Source of the DNA: Streptomyces caniscabiei
GTDB taxonomy: Bacteria > Actinomycetota > Actinomycetes > Streptomycetales > Streptomycetaceae
Length of the DNA stretch: 64,000 nucleotides
NCBI RefSeq assembly: GCF_014930365.1
Contig: NZ_JABXWI010000008.1
Coordinates: 186,001 to 250,000 of the forward strand
Direction of reading: 5' to 3'
The notes beneath the pieces were generated by a model, which saw only the letters and a program-made list of their open reading frames with translations, searched no databases and was not told where the DNA came from. A program made the position numbers and the translations under genes. Each line of letters starts with the position of its first letter. Position 1 is the stretch's first letter. Below, piece by piece: positions 8,032 to 34,731 of this stretch.

Positions 8032-9986
8032 CCGATCAGGTGAAATCCACCGAGGCGGAGTCCGGGGCCGGGGCCGGGGCCGGGGCTGAGGCTGAGGCTG
8101 AGGCCGGGGTCGCCGAGGCCTCCGTGGTCTCCCGAACCGGCGAGGCCGAGCCCCCGCGCGGTGGGCGTGCCGAACCTGTACTGCTGCCCGTCGCCACTGC
8201 CGCCCGCACGCGGGCCGCGGTCGTCGAACTCCTGCGGCCGCAGCGGCGGCTGGCCGTGTCCGCGTTCACCGTCATGGTCGCGTCCACCGCCGTCGGGCTG
8301 CTGGTGCAGCCGCTGCTGGGGCGGATCGTCGACCTGGCCGCCGACCGGGGGTCCGCCGACGCCATCACCGCCACCGCGGTGCTCCTCGTGGCCGTGGCCG
8401 TCGTCCAGGGCGTCACCGCCGGGTTCGGGCTGTCGCAGATCGCCCGGCTCGGCGAGACGACCCTGGCCCGGCTGCGCGAACGCTTCGTCGAGCGCGCCCT
8501 CGCCCTCCCCCTGGACCGCGTGGAGAAGGCCGGCGCCGGCGACCTGACGGCCCGGGTCACCGCCGACGTCTCCCTCATCGCCGACGCCGTACGCAACGCG
8601 CTGCCCGCCCTCGGACGGTCGGTGCTCACCATCGTCCTCACCTTCGGCGCCCTCGCCCTGCTCGACTGGCGGTTCCTGCTGGCCGCGCTGCTCGCGGTCC
8701 CCGTGCAGGTGGCCACCGCCCGCTGGTACGTCGCCCGCGCCATCCCGCTCTACGCCGAGCAGCGGGTGGCCGCCGGCGCCCAGCAGCAGCAGATGCTCGA
8801 CACCATCGGCGGCAGCTCCACCGTGCGGGCGTTCCGGCTGGGCCGCGAGCACACCGAGCGGGTCACCGAGCGGTCGTGGTCCGTGGTGGCGCTGACCATG
8901 CGGGGTGTACGACTCGTCCTCGGCTTCTACAGCCGGCTGCACATCGCCGAGTACATCGGGCTCGCCGCCGTCCTCGTCACCGGCTACTGGCTGGTCCGCG
9001 ACGGCTCCGCCAGCATCGGTACGGCGACTGCCGCCGCCCTGTACTTCCACAGCCTGTTCGGACCCGTCAACGCGGCCCTCGCCCTCCTCGACGACGCCCA
9101 GTCCGCCACGGCGGGCCTCGCCCGGCTGGTCGGCGTCACCGACGAACCCGTGGCCCCGCCGCCGACGCGCACGGTCGGGGCCGGCGGTGTCGACGTCACC
9201 GTCCGAGGGCTCGGCCACGCCTACCGGCCGGGCCACCCCGTCCTGCACGACATCGACCTGACGATCCGCCACGGCGAACGGGTGGCCCTCGTCGGCGCCA
9301 GCGGAGCCGGCAAGACCACCCTGGCGCGACTCGTCGCGGGCATCCAGCCGCCCACCACCGGCGACGTCCTGGTGGGCGGCATCCCGCCCACCGAACTCGG
9401 CGCCGCCGCCTCCCGCACGATCGCCCTGATCACCCAGGAGACCCATGTCTTCGCGGGCCCCCTCGCCGACGACCTGCGGCTAGCCAAGCCCGACGCCACC
9501 GACGACGATCTGCGCGCCGCGCTCGACCGCGTCGACGCCCTCACCTGGGCCGAGGCCCTGCCCGACGGGCTCGCCACGGTCGTCGGCGACGGCGGCCACC
9601 GGCTCAGCGGTGAGCGCACCCAGGCCCTCGCACTGGCCCGGCTGATCCTCGCCGACCCGCCCCTGGTGATCCTCGACGAGGCCACCGCCGAGGCGGGCAG
9701 CGCCGGCGCCCGCACCCTCGAGAAGGCGGTCGCGCGCGCCGTCGACGGCCGGACCGCGCTGATCGTCGCCCACCGCCTCAGCCAGGCCGCCACCGCCGAC
9801 CGCGTCGTCGTGATGGAGGCCGGCCGGGTGGTCGAGAGCGGCACCCACGACGAACTCCACGCCGCGCACGGCCCCTACGCCGACCTGTGGTCGGCGTGGT
9901 CGGACGCCCGCGAGACCGGCCCCCGGCCGGCCCCCGAGACCCCCACACGCACCGCTCCGCAGAAACCCGAACCGAAGGACCGCTGA
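8028..9986 (+). CDS. ABC exporter subunit with intact ATP site (siderophore efflux)
   Basis: A 652-residue half-transporter, partner of the preceding protein. After an Ala/Glu/Gly-rich N-terminal tail come about six membrane helices, then an ATPase with a canonical Walker A (GASGAGKTT, about 423), Q-loop (TQETHVF), Walker B LVILDEAT (about 546) and H-loop IVAHRLS (about 581). Its signature motif is altered to LSGER (about 526). In a heterodimer this gives one complete catalytic site, pairing this Walker A with the partner's LSGGQ, and one dead site. Start and stop both overlap neighbours (ATGA upstream, TGATG downstream), indicating translational coupling in a three-gene operon. Confidence 0.9.
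   Translation: MTDQVKSTEAESGAGAGAGAEAEAEAGVAEASVVSRTGEAEPPRGGRAEPVLLPVATAARTRAAVVELLRPQRRLAVSAFTVMVASTAVGLLVQPLLGRIVDLAADRGSADAITATAVLLVAVAVVQGVTAGFGLSQIARLGETTLARLRERFVERALALPLDRVEKAGAGDLTARVTADVSLIADAVRNALPALGRSVLTIVLTFGALALLDWRFLLAALLAVPVQVATARWYVARAIPLYAEQRVAAGAQQQQMLDTIGGSSTVRAFRLGREHTERVTERSWSVVALTMRGVRLVLGFYSRLHIAEYIGLAAVLVTGYWLVRDGSASIGTATAAALYFHSLFGPVNAALALLDDAQSATAGLARLVGVTDEPVAPPPTRTVGAGGVDVTVRGLGHAYRPGHPVLHDIDLTIRHGERVALVGASGAGKTTLARLVAGIQPPTTGDVLVGGIPPTELGAAASRTIALITQETHVFAGPLADDLRLAKPDATDDDLRAALDRVDALTWAEALPDGLATVVGDGGHRLSGERTQALALARLILADPPLVILDEATAEAGSAGARTLEKAVARAVDGRTALIVAHRLSQAATADRVVVMEAGRVVESGTHDELHAAHGPYADLWSAWSDARETGPRPAPETPTRTAPQKPEPKDR
8064..8109. repeat. GGGGCC/GAGGCT hexanucleotide tract in coding sequence
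   Basis: About seven tandem 6-bp units (GGGGCC copies, then GAGGCT copies) within codons 13-28 of the second exporter gene. They encode alternating Gly-Ala and Glu-Ala residues. Because units are 6 bp, copy-number change would keep the frame. Confidence 0.8.
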
Positions 9987-11050
9987 TGTTCCGCTCCCGC
10001 AGAGCGCCACGGCTCGCCGTCGTGCTCGCCTCCGCCACCCTGCTCCTCGCCACCGCGTGCGGTGGGGGCTCCGACTCCGACGACGCGTCGGGCGCCGGCG
10101 CGGAGGCGAGCACCTCCGGCGACTCCGCCTTCCCGGTCTCCGTCGACCACAAGTACGGCAGCACCACGATCAAGGCCGAACCCAAGCGGATCGTCACCGT
10201 CGGCCTCACCGACCAGGACTCGGTCCTCGCCCTCGGCGAGGTCCCCGTCGGCACCACCGAATGGCTCGGTGGCTACAAGGGCGCCATCGGCCCCTGGGCC
10301 GCGGACAAGCTCGGCTCCGCCGAGGCGCCGACCGTCCTCAAGGACACCGGCACCGGCCCGCAGGTGGAGAAGATCGCCGCCCTCAAGCCCGACCTGATCC
10401 TCGCGGTGTACGGCGGACTCACCAAGGAGCAGTACGAGTCGCTGTCCAAGTTCGCGCCCGTGGTCGCCCAGCCGAAGGCGTACAACGACTACGGCGTCCC
10501 GTGGCAGGAGCAGACCGAGACGATCGGCAAGGCGCTCGGCAAGTCCGACGAGGCCGCGAAGGCGGTCGCCGACACCGAGGCGAAGATCAAGGCCGCAGCC
10601 GACGCCAACCCCGGCTTCAAGGGCGCCACGGCCGTCATGGCCACCCCGTACGAGGGCATGTTCGTCTTCGGCAGCCAGGACCCGCGCTCGCGCCTGCTGA
10701 CCGGCCTGGGCTTCACCCTGCCCAAGGACCTCGACAAGGTGATCGGCGATCAGTTCGGTGCGAACATCAGCAAGGAGCGCACGGACCTGCTCGACCAGGG
10801 TGTCATCGTCTGGCAGGTCGGCGACGTCACGAAGGACGCCGCCAAGCTGCACAAGGACGCCTCCTACAAGGACCTGAAGGTCGTGAAGGAGGGCCGTGAG
10901 GTCTACGTCAACGAGACCAGCGACTACGGCAACGCACTCTCCATGGGCACCGTCCTCAGCCTGCCGTACGTGATCGAGCGCCTGGCGCCGCAGCTGGCGG
11001 CGGCCGTCGACGGCGAGAGCGACACCAAGGTGGAGCAGCCCGCCTCCTGA
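9986..11050 (+). CDS. Ferric-siderophore ABC transporter substrate-binding lipoprotein
   Basis: A 354-residue FecB/CchF-type binding protein. The start is the ATG overlapping the exporter stop (TGATG), because it puts a lipoprotein signal at the true N-terminus: MFRSRRAPR, a hydrophobic core, then LLATAC with Cys25 as the lipidation site. The mature protein begins with a Gly/Ser/Asp-rich linker, then the periplasmic-binding fold with the family block KRIVTVGLTDQDSVLAL and the NPGFKGATAVM region. It should capture the ferric siderophore outside the cell and pass it to the FecCD permeases encoded at 30463-32677. Sharing an operon with an exporter couples secretion and re-uptake under one iron box. 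Confidence 0.92.
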   Translation: MFRSRRAPRLAVVLASATLLLATACGGGSDSDDASGAGAEASTSGDSAFPVSVDHKYGSTTIKAEPKRIVTVGLTDQDSVLALGEVPVGTTEWLGGYKGAIGPWAADKLGSAEAPTVLKDTGTGPQVEKIAALKPDLILAVYGGLTKEQYESLSKFAPVVAQPKAYNDYGVPWQEQTETIGKALGKSDEAAKAVADTEAKIKAAADANPGFKGATAVMATPYEGMFVFGSQDPRSRLLTGLGFTLPKDLDKVIGDQFGANISKERTDLLDQGVIVWQVGDVTKDAAKLHKDASYKDLKVVKEGREVYVNETSDYGNALSMGTVLSLPYVIERLAPQLAAAVDGESDTKVEQPAS

Positions 11051-11079
11051 CGCGATCAGGGGCGATTCACCAGCACGAC

Positions 11080-11108
11080 GAGGGGGCCGGTCACCGACCG
11101 GCCCCCTC
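11080..11108. terminator. Bidirectional terminator hairpin
   Basis: Perfect 13-bp stem (GAGGGGGCCGGTC with GACCGGCCCCCTC) and a 3-nt loop, between the convergent binding-protein gene and the MbtH-like gene. There is no U-tract, as is usual in Streptomyces. Confidence 0.8.
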
Positions 11109-11124
11109 TCGTGTCTCTCCCGCG

Positions 11125-11334
11125 TCAGCCGTCCATCGACTCGGCCAGACTGCGCGGCCGCATGTCCGTCCAGTGGGTCTCGACGTGCTCCAGGCAGGCC
11201 TGCCTGGAGTCGGGTCCGTGGACCACCCGCCAGCCGGCCGGCACGTCCACGAAGTCCGGCCACAGGCTGTACTGGTTCTCGTCGTTGACCAGCACCAGGT
11301 AGGTGCCCTCGGGGTCCTCGAACGGGTTGCTCAT
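11125..11334 (-). CDS. MbtH-like NRPS accessory protein
   Basis: A 69-residue MbtH-family protein beginning [17 protein letters not shown], with the invariant Trp residues in NENQYSLWP-like and GWRVVHGP segments and a C-terminal [13 protein letters not shown]. These small proteins bind the adenylation domains of NRPSs and are often needed for their folding and activity. The gene starts 17 bp after the NRPS stop codon, behind a GGAAGAGGAG ribosome site, so it is co-transcribed with the NRPS and presumably serves it. Confidence 0.95.
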   Translation of the reverse strand: MSNPFEDPEGTYLVLVNDENQYSLWPDFVDVPAGWRVVHGPDSRQACLEHVETHWTDMRPRSLAESMDG

Positions 11335-11351
11335 GCCACCACTCCTCTTCC

Positions 11352-30263
<18,912 letters not shown>

Positions 30264-30323
30264 AGCCGCGAGCCTCCCCAGCGGGTCGGGGTCCCGGACC
30301 TGGGGCCGGGGTCGCCGACATAC

Positions 30324-30342
30324 TAAGGTAAGGGTTACCTAA
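30324..30342. promoter_or_regulatory. Iron box controlling the NRPS operon
   Basis: TAAGGTAAGGGTTACCTAA matches 15 of 19 consensus positions and nearly all of the degenerate IdeR pattern. It lies 60 bp before the NRPS start. On the NRPS strand it is followed directly by TAGTAT, a good -10 candidate, so repressor binding would block the promoter. Confidence 0.85.
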
Positions 30343-30425
30343 TTCACAGGGCCCGCAAAGAGAGGTACCCGCCGGGACGGTGCGGCATTCGACGGAAGAC
30401 CTACAGTTCATCCCGTGCTCGCCCT

Positions 30426-30444
30426 ACAGTTAAGGCAAGCCTCA
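30426..30444. promoter_or_regulatory. Weaker iron-box-like site at permease operon promoter
   Basis: ACAGTTAAGGCAAGCCTCA matches 12 of 19 consensus positions with a symmetric AGGCAAGCCT core. It would fall inside the coding region if the permease began at GTG 30415. This favours the GTG at 30463 as the start and this site as its operator. A 9-bp direct repeat CCTACAGTT (30400 and 30423) surrounds it. Confidence 0.55.
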
Positions 30445-30462
30445 TCAAAGAAAGTTGAAGAC

Positions 30463-31503
30463 GTGGGGACCTCGACGGTCCGGGCGGCGAAAGGCCCCCG
30501 CGCGGTACTGCTGCTGACGCTCTCGGGCGTCCTCCTGCTCACACTGTGCGCCCTGTCGATGGCGTTCGGTGCCCTGGGCGTCCCGCTCGACCAGGTGTGG
30601 CACACCCTGCTCGGCGACGCCCCCAGCACCCGCGTCGACAACGTGATCTGGTCGGTGCGCCTGCCGCGCACGGCCCTCGGGCTCGCCACCGGCGCCGCCC
30701 TCGGTCTGTCGGGCTCGCTGATGCAGGCGCTGACCCGCAATCCGCTGGCCGACCCCGGCATCCTCGGGGTGAGCGCGGGCGCGGCCTTCGCCGTGGTCCT
30801 GTCGGTCGGCGTGCTGGGCATCGGATCGGTGTACGGGTACATCTGGTTCGCCTTCGGCGGCGCGTTCGCCGCCAGCGTCCTGGTGTACCTCCTCGGCGGA
30901 CTGGGCCGCTCCGGCTCCACCCCGGTCAAACTCGCGCTGGCCGGCGTGGCGGTGACCTCCCTGCTGTTCTCGCTCACCAGCGCCATCGCCCTGACCGACC
31001 CGGACGCGCTCAACCGCTACCGCTTCTGGAGCGCCGGATCCCTCGCCAACCAGGACGAGGCCGTGCTCCTGCGCGTCCTGCCGTTCCTGGCCGTCGGCGC
31101 GATCCTCGCCCTCGCCTGCGCCCCCGCCCTCAACAGCCTCGCCCTCGGCGACGACGTCGCGAAGTCGCTCGGCCTCAAGCTCGGCCTGGTCCGCGTCCAG
31201 GGCGTCGTCGCCGTCACGCTGCTCACCGGCGGAGCGGTCGCCGTCATCGGTCCCGTGGTCTTCGTCGGCCTGGTCGTCCCGCACATCGCCCGCGTCCTCG
31301 CCCAACTCGCCGGGATCGGCCCGGACCACCGCTGGCTGCTCCCGCTGTCGGCCGTCCTCGCCCCCTGCCTCCTGCTGACCGCCGACATCGCCGGCCGTCT
31401 GCTCGCCCGCCCGACCGAGATCCAGGCCGGCGTCCTCGTCGCCTTCGTCGGCGGCCCCTTCTTCATCGCGCTGGTCCGCCGCCGACGCCTCGCGGAGCTG
31501 TGA
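30463..31503 (+). CDS. FecCD-family ferric-siderophore permease 1
   Basis: A 346-residue integral membrane subunit of an iron-siderophore ABC importer. Hydrophobic segments run throughout, with the FecCD blocks TRNPLADPGILGVSAGAA (after the second helix) and the cytoplasmic ATPase-contact region near GDDVAKSLGLKLG. I place the start at GTG 30463. The upstream in-frame GTG at 30415 would include an iron-box-like site and add about 16 polar residues. It heads a three-gene operon with a second permease and the ATPase, divergent from the NRPS. Confidence 0.92.
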   Translation: MGTSTVRAAKGPRAVLLLTLSGVLLLTLCALSMAFGALGVPLDQVWHTLLGDAPSTRVDNVIWSVRLPRTALGLATGAALGLSGSLMQALTRNPLADPGILGVSAGAAFAVVLSVGVLGIGSVYGYIWFAFGGAFAASVLVYLLGGLGRSGSTPVKLALAGVAVTSLLFSLTSAIALTDPDALNRYRFWSAGSLANQDEAVLLRVLPFLAVGAILALACAPALNSLALGDDVAKSLGLKLGLVRVQGVVAVTLLTGGAVAVIGPVVFVGLVVPHIARVLAQLAGIGPDHRWLLPLSAVLAPCLLLTADIAGRLLARPTEIQAGVLVAFVGGPFFIALVRRRRLAEL

Positions 31504-31567
31504 ACCATGACCTCACGACCGGGCGTACGCGGGCCCGTGCGAACCGAATCCGTGGAGCTGTGAGCCG

Positions 31568-32677
31568 ATGACCACCGAACTCGCGCCCGTGCCGCCCCCG
31601 AAGGGCGCCGGGGACCCCGCACCCGCGCGGCGTACGGCCGACCGCATCGCCTTCCGTCTGCCCGCCCCGCCGGTCTCCGGTGTCGTACGGCCCCGGCTGC
31701 TGGTGGTCTGTCTGCTGCTCGCGGCCGCCGCGTTCCTGGCGTTCGCGGTGGTGACCTCCGTCGGGGACATCGCCCTCCCGCTCGGCGACGTGATGAAGGC
31801 CCTGGTGGGCACGGGCGACCCCGGCACCGAGCTGATCGTCCACGAACTGCGGCTGCCGCGCGCCCTCGCCGGACTGCTCGTCGGCATCGCCTTCGGCGTC
31901 TCCGGAGCCCTCCTCCAGACGGTGACGCTCAACCCGCTGGCCAGCCCCGACATGATCGGCATCACCCAGGGCGCCGGCACCGCGGTCGTCGCCGGGATCG
32001 TCCTCGGCTGGGACGGGGGCATGGGCACCCAGGCCCTCGGCCTGCTCGGCGCGACGGTCACCGGCCTGCTGGTCTACGCGCTGGCCTGGAAACGCGGCAC
32101 CACCGGCTACCGCATCGTCCTCGTCGGCATCGGCGTCGCCTGGATCTGCACCAGCCTCACCGACTACCTCATGGCGCGCGGCCAGCGCTTCCAGGCCCAG
32201 GCCGCCCTCGGCTGGCTCGTCGGCAACCTCAACGGCCGTACCTGGGACCAGATCGGCCCGCTCGCCGTCACCATGGCCGTGCTCGTGCCGCCGGCGATCC
32301 TGCTCGGCCGGCAGATCCGTGTCATGCAACTCGGCGACGACGTCGCGAAGGGCCTCGGCACCCGGGTGCAGGTCGTCCGGGTGGCCGTCCTGCTCATCGC
32401 CGTCGGCCTCGTGGCCTTCGGCACGGCGACCGCCGGCCCCATCGCCTTCGTGGCGCTCGCCGCGCCCCAGGTCGCCCAGCGCCTGGCCGGCACCCCCTTC
32501 CCGCCGCCCCTCGCCGCCGGGCTCACCGGCGCCGTGATGGTCCTCGTGTCGGACCTCGCCGCCCGCAAGCTCGTCCCGGACACCGAGCTGCCGGTCGGGG
32601 TCGTCACCGGGGTGCTCGGGGCGCCCGTACTGCTGTGGCTGCTCATCCGCGCCAACCGCGCCGGTTCAGGAGGCTGA
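31568..32677 (+). CDS. FecCD-family ferric-siderophore permease 2
   Basis: A 369-residue membrane permease, the partner of the preceding one. It has a polar N-terminal tail of about 45 residues, then around nine or ten membrane helices, with NPLASPDMIGITQGAG and the ATPase-contact stretch GDDVAKGLGTRVQ. Two different FecCD subunits form the membrane channel of FepDG/CchCD-type importers. It lies 64 bp after the first permease and 4 bp before the ATPase start. Confidence 0.93.
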   Translation: MTTELAPVPPPKGAGDPAPARRTADRIAFRLPAPPVSGVVRPRLLVVCLLLAAAAFLAFAVVTSVGDIALPLGDVMKALVGTGDPGTELIVHELRLPRALAGLLVGIAFGVSGALLQTVTLNPLASPDMIGITQGAGTAVVAGIVLGWDGGMGTQALGLLGATVTGLLVYALAWKRGTTGYRIVLVGIGVAWICTSLTDYLMARGQRFQAQAALGWLVGNLNGRTWDQIGPLAVTMAVLVPPAILLGRQIRVMQLGDDVAKGLGTRVQVVRVAVLLIAVGLVAFGTATAGPIAFVALAAPQVAQRLAGTPFPPPLAAGLTGAVMVLVSDLAARKLVPDTELPVGVVTGVLGAPVLLWLLIRANRAGSGG

Positions 32678-32681
32678 AGAC

Positions 32682-33611
32682 GTGTCATCGAAGGACGAGC
32701 CGACGACGAAGCGCGACACCCGCGCCGACGCCCGCGTCTCCGATCCCGGGGCGGGCGGCCCCGCCGACGGCCCCGAACTCCGCGCCGAGGGCCTGCGCCT
32801 GGCCTACGACGACCGGATCGTCGTCGAGGACCTCGACCTGGTGATCCCGACCGGCCGGGTCACCGCGATCGTCGGCGCCAACGCCTGCGGCAAGTCGACC
32901 CTGCTCCGCGCCCTGGCCCGCCTGCTGACCCCCAAGGCGGGCACCGTCCACCTCGACGGGCGCTCGGTGCACTCCATCCCGACCCGGGTCCTCGCCCAGC
33001 GGCTCGGCATCCTCCCCCAGACGCCCGTCGCCCCCGAGGGACTGACCGTCATCGACCTGGTGGGGCGCGGGCGTTCCCCGCACCAGACCTGGTGGCGGCA
33101 GTGGTCCCAGAGCGACGAGGAGGCCGTGCACGAGGCGCTCAGGGCCACCGCCATGAGCGACCTCGCCCACCGCCCCGTCGACGAACTCTCCGGCGGACAG
33201 CGGCAACGCGCCTGGATCGCCATGGCCGTCGCCCAGGGCACCCCCGTGATGCTGCTGGACGAGCCGACGACCTATCTGGACCTCGCCCACCAGATCGACG
33301 TCCTGGACCTGGTCACCGATCTCAACCGGCACCAGGGCCGCACGGTCGTGATGGTCCTGCACGACCTCAACCAGGCCTGCCGGTACGCCGACCACATCGT
33401 CGCCATGAAGGGCGGGCGCATCGCGGGCCAGGGCGCCCCGACCGACGTCATCACCGCCAGGACGGTCGAGGACGTCTTCGGACTGCGCTGTGTGGTCGGG
33501 GAGGACCCCGTCAGCCGCACACCGCTGGTGATCCCGATGGGCCGTCACCACGAGGGCGACGGCGACGGCGTGGACGCCGACGCGGTGCCCGTGGCGGGCA
33601 CCGCCGGCTGA
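32682..33611 (+). CDS. Ferric-siderophore ABC importer ATPase
   Basis: A 309-residue FepC/CchE-type ATPase. Walker A is GANACGKST (about 64), the signature LSGGQRQRAWIAMA (about 169), Walker B VMLLDEPTTYLD (about 189), and the switch His lies in VLHDLNQA. These all match iron-siderophore importer ATPases. The GTG start at 32682 follows an AGGAGG ribosome site that overlaps the end of permease 2. The N-terminal 30 residues are polar and poorly conserved-looking. Confidence 0.95.
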   Translation: MSSKDEPTTKRDTRADARVSDPGAGGPADGPELRAEGLRLAYDDRIVVEDLDLVIPTGRVTAIVGANACGKSTLLRALARLLTPKAGTVHLDGRSVHSIPTRVLAQRLGILPQTPVAPEGLTVIDLVGRGRSPHQTWWRQWSQSDEEAVHEALRATAMSDLAHRPVDELSGGQRQRAWIAMAVAQGTPVMLLDEPTTYLDLAHQIDVLDLVTDLNRHQGRTVVMVLHDLNQACRYADHIVAMKGGRIAGQGAPTDVITARTVEDVFGLRCVVGEDPVSRTPLVIPMGRHHEGDGDGVDADAVPVAGTAG

Positions 33612-33625
33612 CACGGGCACCAGGT

Positions 33626-33660
33626 CGGGCGCCGCCGGCCGCCACGGCCGACGGCGCCCG
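33626..33660. terminator. Bidirectional terminator hairpin
   Basis: A stem of about 15 bp with one mismatch (arms 33626-33640 and 33646-33660, core GGGCGCCG/CGGCGCCC) and a 5-nt loop, between the convergent ATPase and formyltransferase genes. Confidence 0.8.
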
Positions 33661-33663
33661 GTC

Positions 33664-34611
33664 TCACGGGCGGGCCGTCAGATAACCGCCCATCGTGCGG
33701 AAGTAGTCCGTGGCCGCGAGTTCCGTGCCGTCCTCCGTCCGCACCCGCTTGACCACCAGTCCCGGCAGCCGCCCGGAGCGGGCCTCGGCACCGGCGACGA
33801 TGACGACACCGTCTCCCTCCCGGATGAAGATCCGCCCCGGCGTGCCGCCGTAGCGGCCCTCGGACACGGCGGCCGAGACGATCCGGATGCGCTGCCCCCG
33901 GTGGTGGGTGAAGGCGTTCGGATACGGGTCGGACTGGGCCCGTACGAACCGCTCCAGGTCCTCGGCGGGCCAGGTCCAGTCGATCCGGCTGTCCTCCAGG
34001 GACCGCTTGTGGAAGAAGCTCGACCGGGAGCGGTCCTGGGGCGTCCACACGGCCTCGCCGGAGGCGATGAGGTCCAGCGACTCGGTGACCAGCGGGCCGA
34101 TCAGATCGACCGTGCGGTGGAACAGGTCCGTCGCCGTGTCCTGCGGTCCGACCCGCACCGAACGCTGCAACAGCACGTCGCCCATGTCGAGTTCGGCGTC
34201 CATGCGGTGGGCCGTGACACCGACCTCCGGCTCGCCGTTGATGAGCGCCCAGATGAGCGGCGAGAAGCCCGCGTAGGTCGGGAGCAGCGAGTCATGGATG
34301 TTCAGGGTGCCGTGCGGCGGGAGATCGAAGATCTCCGGCGGCAGCCAGGTGCGCCAGTTGTTCGCCACGATGAGATCGGGCTCGGCCTCCTTGAGCGCCC
34401 GCAGCAGCTCGTCGTCGTCCGGCCGGTTGCGCAACAGCACCGGCACGCCGTGCTGTTCGGCCAGGTCGGCGACCGAGTCGCTCCAGATCTTCTCGTACGC
34501 GTGGTCGCTCTTCGGATGGGTGACCGCCAGCACCACCTCGTGGTCGGATTTCAGCAGTGCTTGCAGCGTCCGGTGTCCCCAGGTCTGGTACCCGAACATG
34601 ACGACCCGCAT
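33664..34611 (-). CDS. Formyltransferase for N5-hydroxyornithine (methionyl-tRNA formyltransferase-like, CchA type)
   Basis: A 315-residue formyltransferase of the Fmt family. The N10-formyl-tetrahydrofolate-dependent catalytic triad is visible as Asn104 and His106 (LNIHDSLLP) and Asp142 (ELDMGD). A C-terminal Fmt-like OB domain follows (AQSDPYPNAF, RIRIVSA). It is not the housekeeping Fmt: it has no linked deformylase gene and lies in a siderophore cluster opposite an ornithine hydroxylase. It should formylate N5-hydroxyornithine to make a hydroxamate for the NRPS. It is transcribed divergently from the hydroxylase across an iron box. Confidence 0.92.
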   Translation of the reverse strand: MRVVMFGYQTWGHRTLQALLKSDHEVVLAVTHPKSDHAYEKIWSDSVADLAEQHGVPVLLRNRPDDDELLRALKEAEPDLIVANNWRTWLPPEIFDLPPHGTLNIHDSLLPTYAGFSPLIWALINGEPEVGVTAHRMDAELDMGDVLLQRSVRVGPQDTATDLFHRTVDLIGPLVTESLDLIASGEAVWTPQDRSRSSFFHKRSLEDSRIDWTWPAEDLERFVRAQSDPYPNAFTHHRGQRIRIVSAAVSEGRYGGTPGRIFIREGDGVVIVAGAEARSGRLPGLVVKRVRTEDGTELAATDYFRTMGGYLTARP

Positions 34612-34632
34612 ATGAGCCCTCCTCAGCCGTTG

Positions 34633-34651
34633 CTAGGTAAGGCTTACCTTA
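34633..34651. promoter_or_regulatory. Iron box between formyltransferase and ornithine hydroxylase genes
   Basis: CTAGGTAAGGCTTACCTTA matches 15 of 19 consensus positions. It lies 21 bp from the formyltransferase start and 80 bp from the hydroxylase start, so one site could repress both. For the forward gene a TTGCTA/TCTAAC pair with 16-bp spacing overlaps the box. Confidence 0.85.
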
Positions 34652-34731
34652 TCTAACATGGCTCTGCTGGGGGAGGCTGTGTTCCGGCTTGGGAGACTCT
34701 GTGACCCCTTCTATGAAAGGCAGATGACGCG

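Noticed and set aside
30415-30462. GTG 30415 as the permease 1 start
   Set aside because: It would bury the iron-box-like site within the coding region and adds residues atypical of FecCD N-termini; GTG 30463 preferred.
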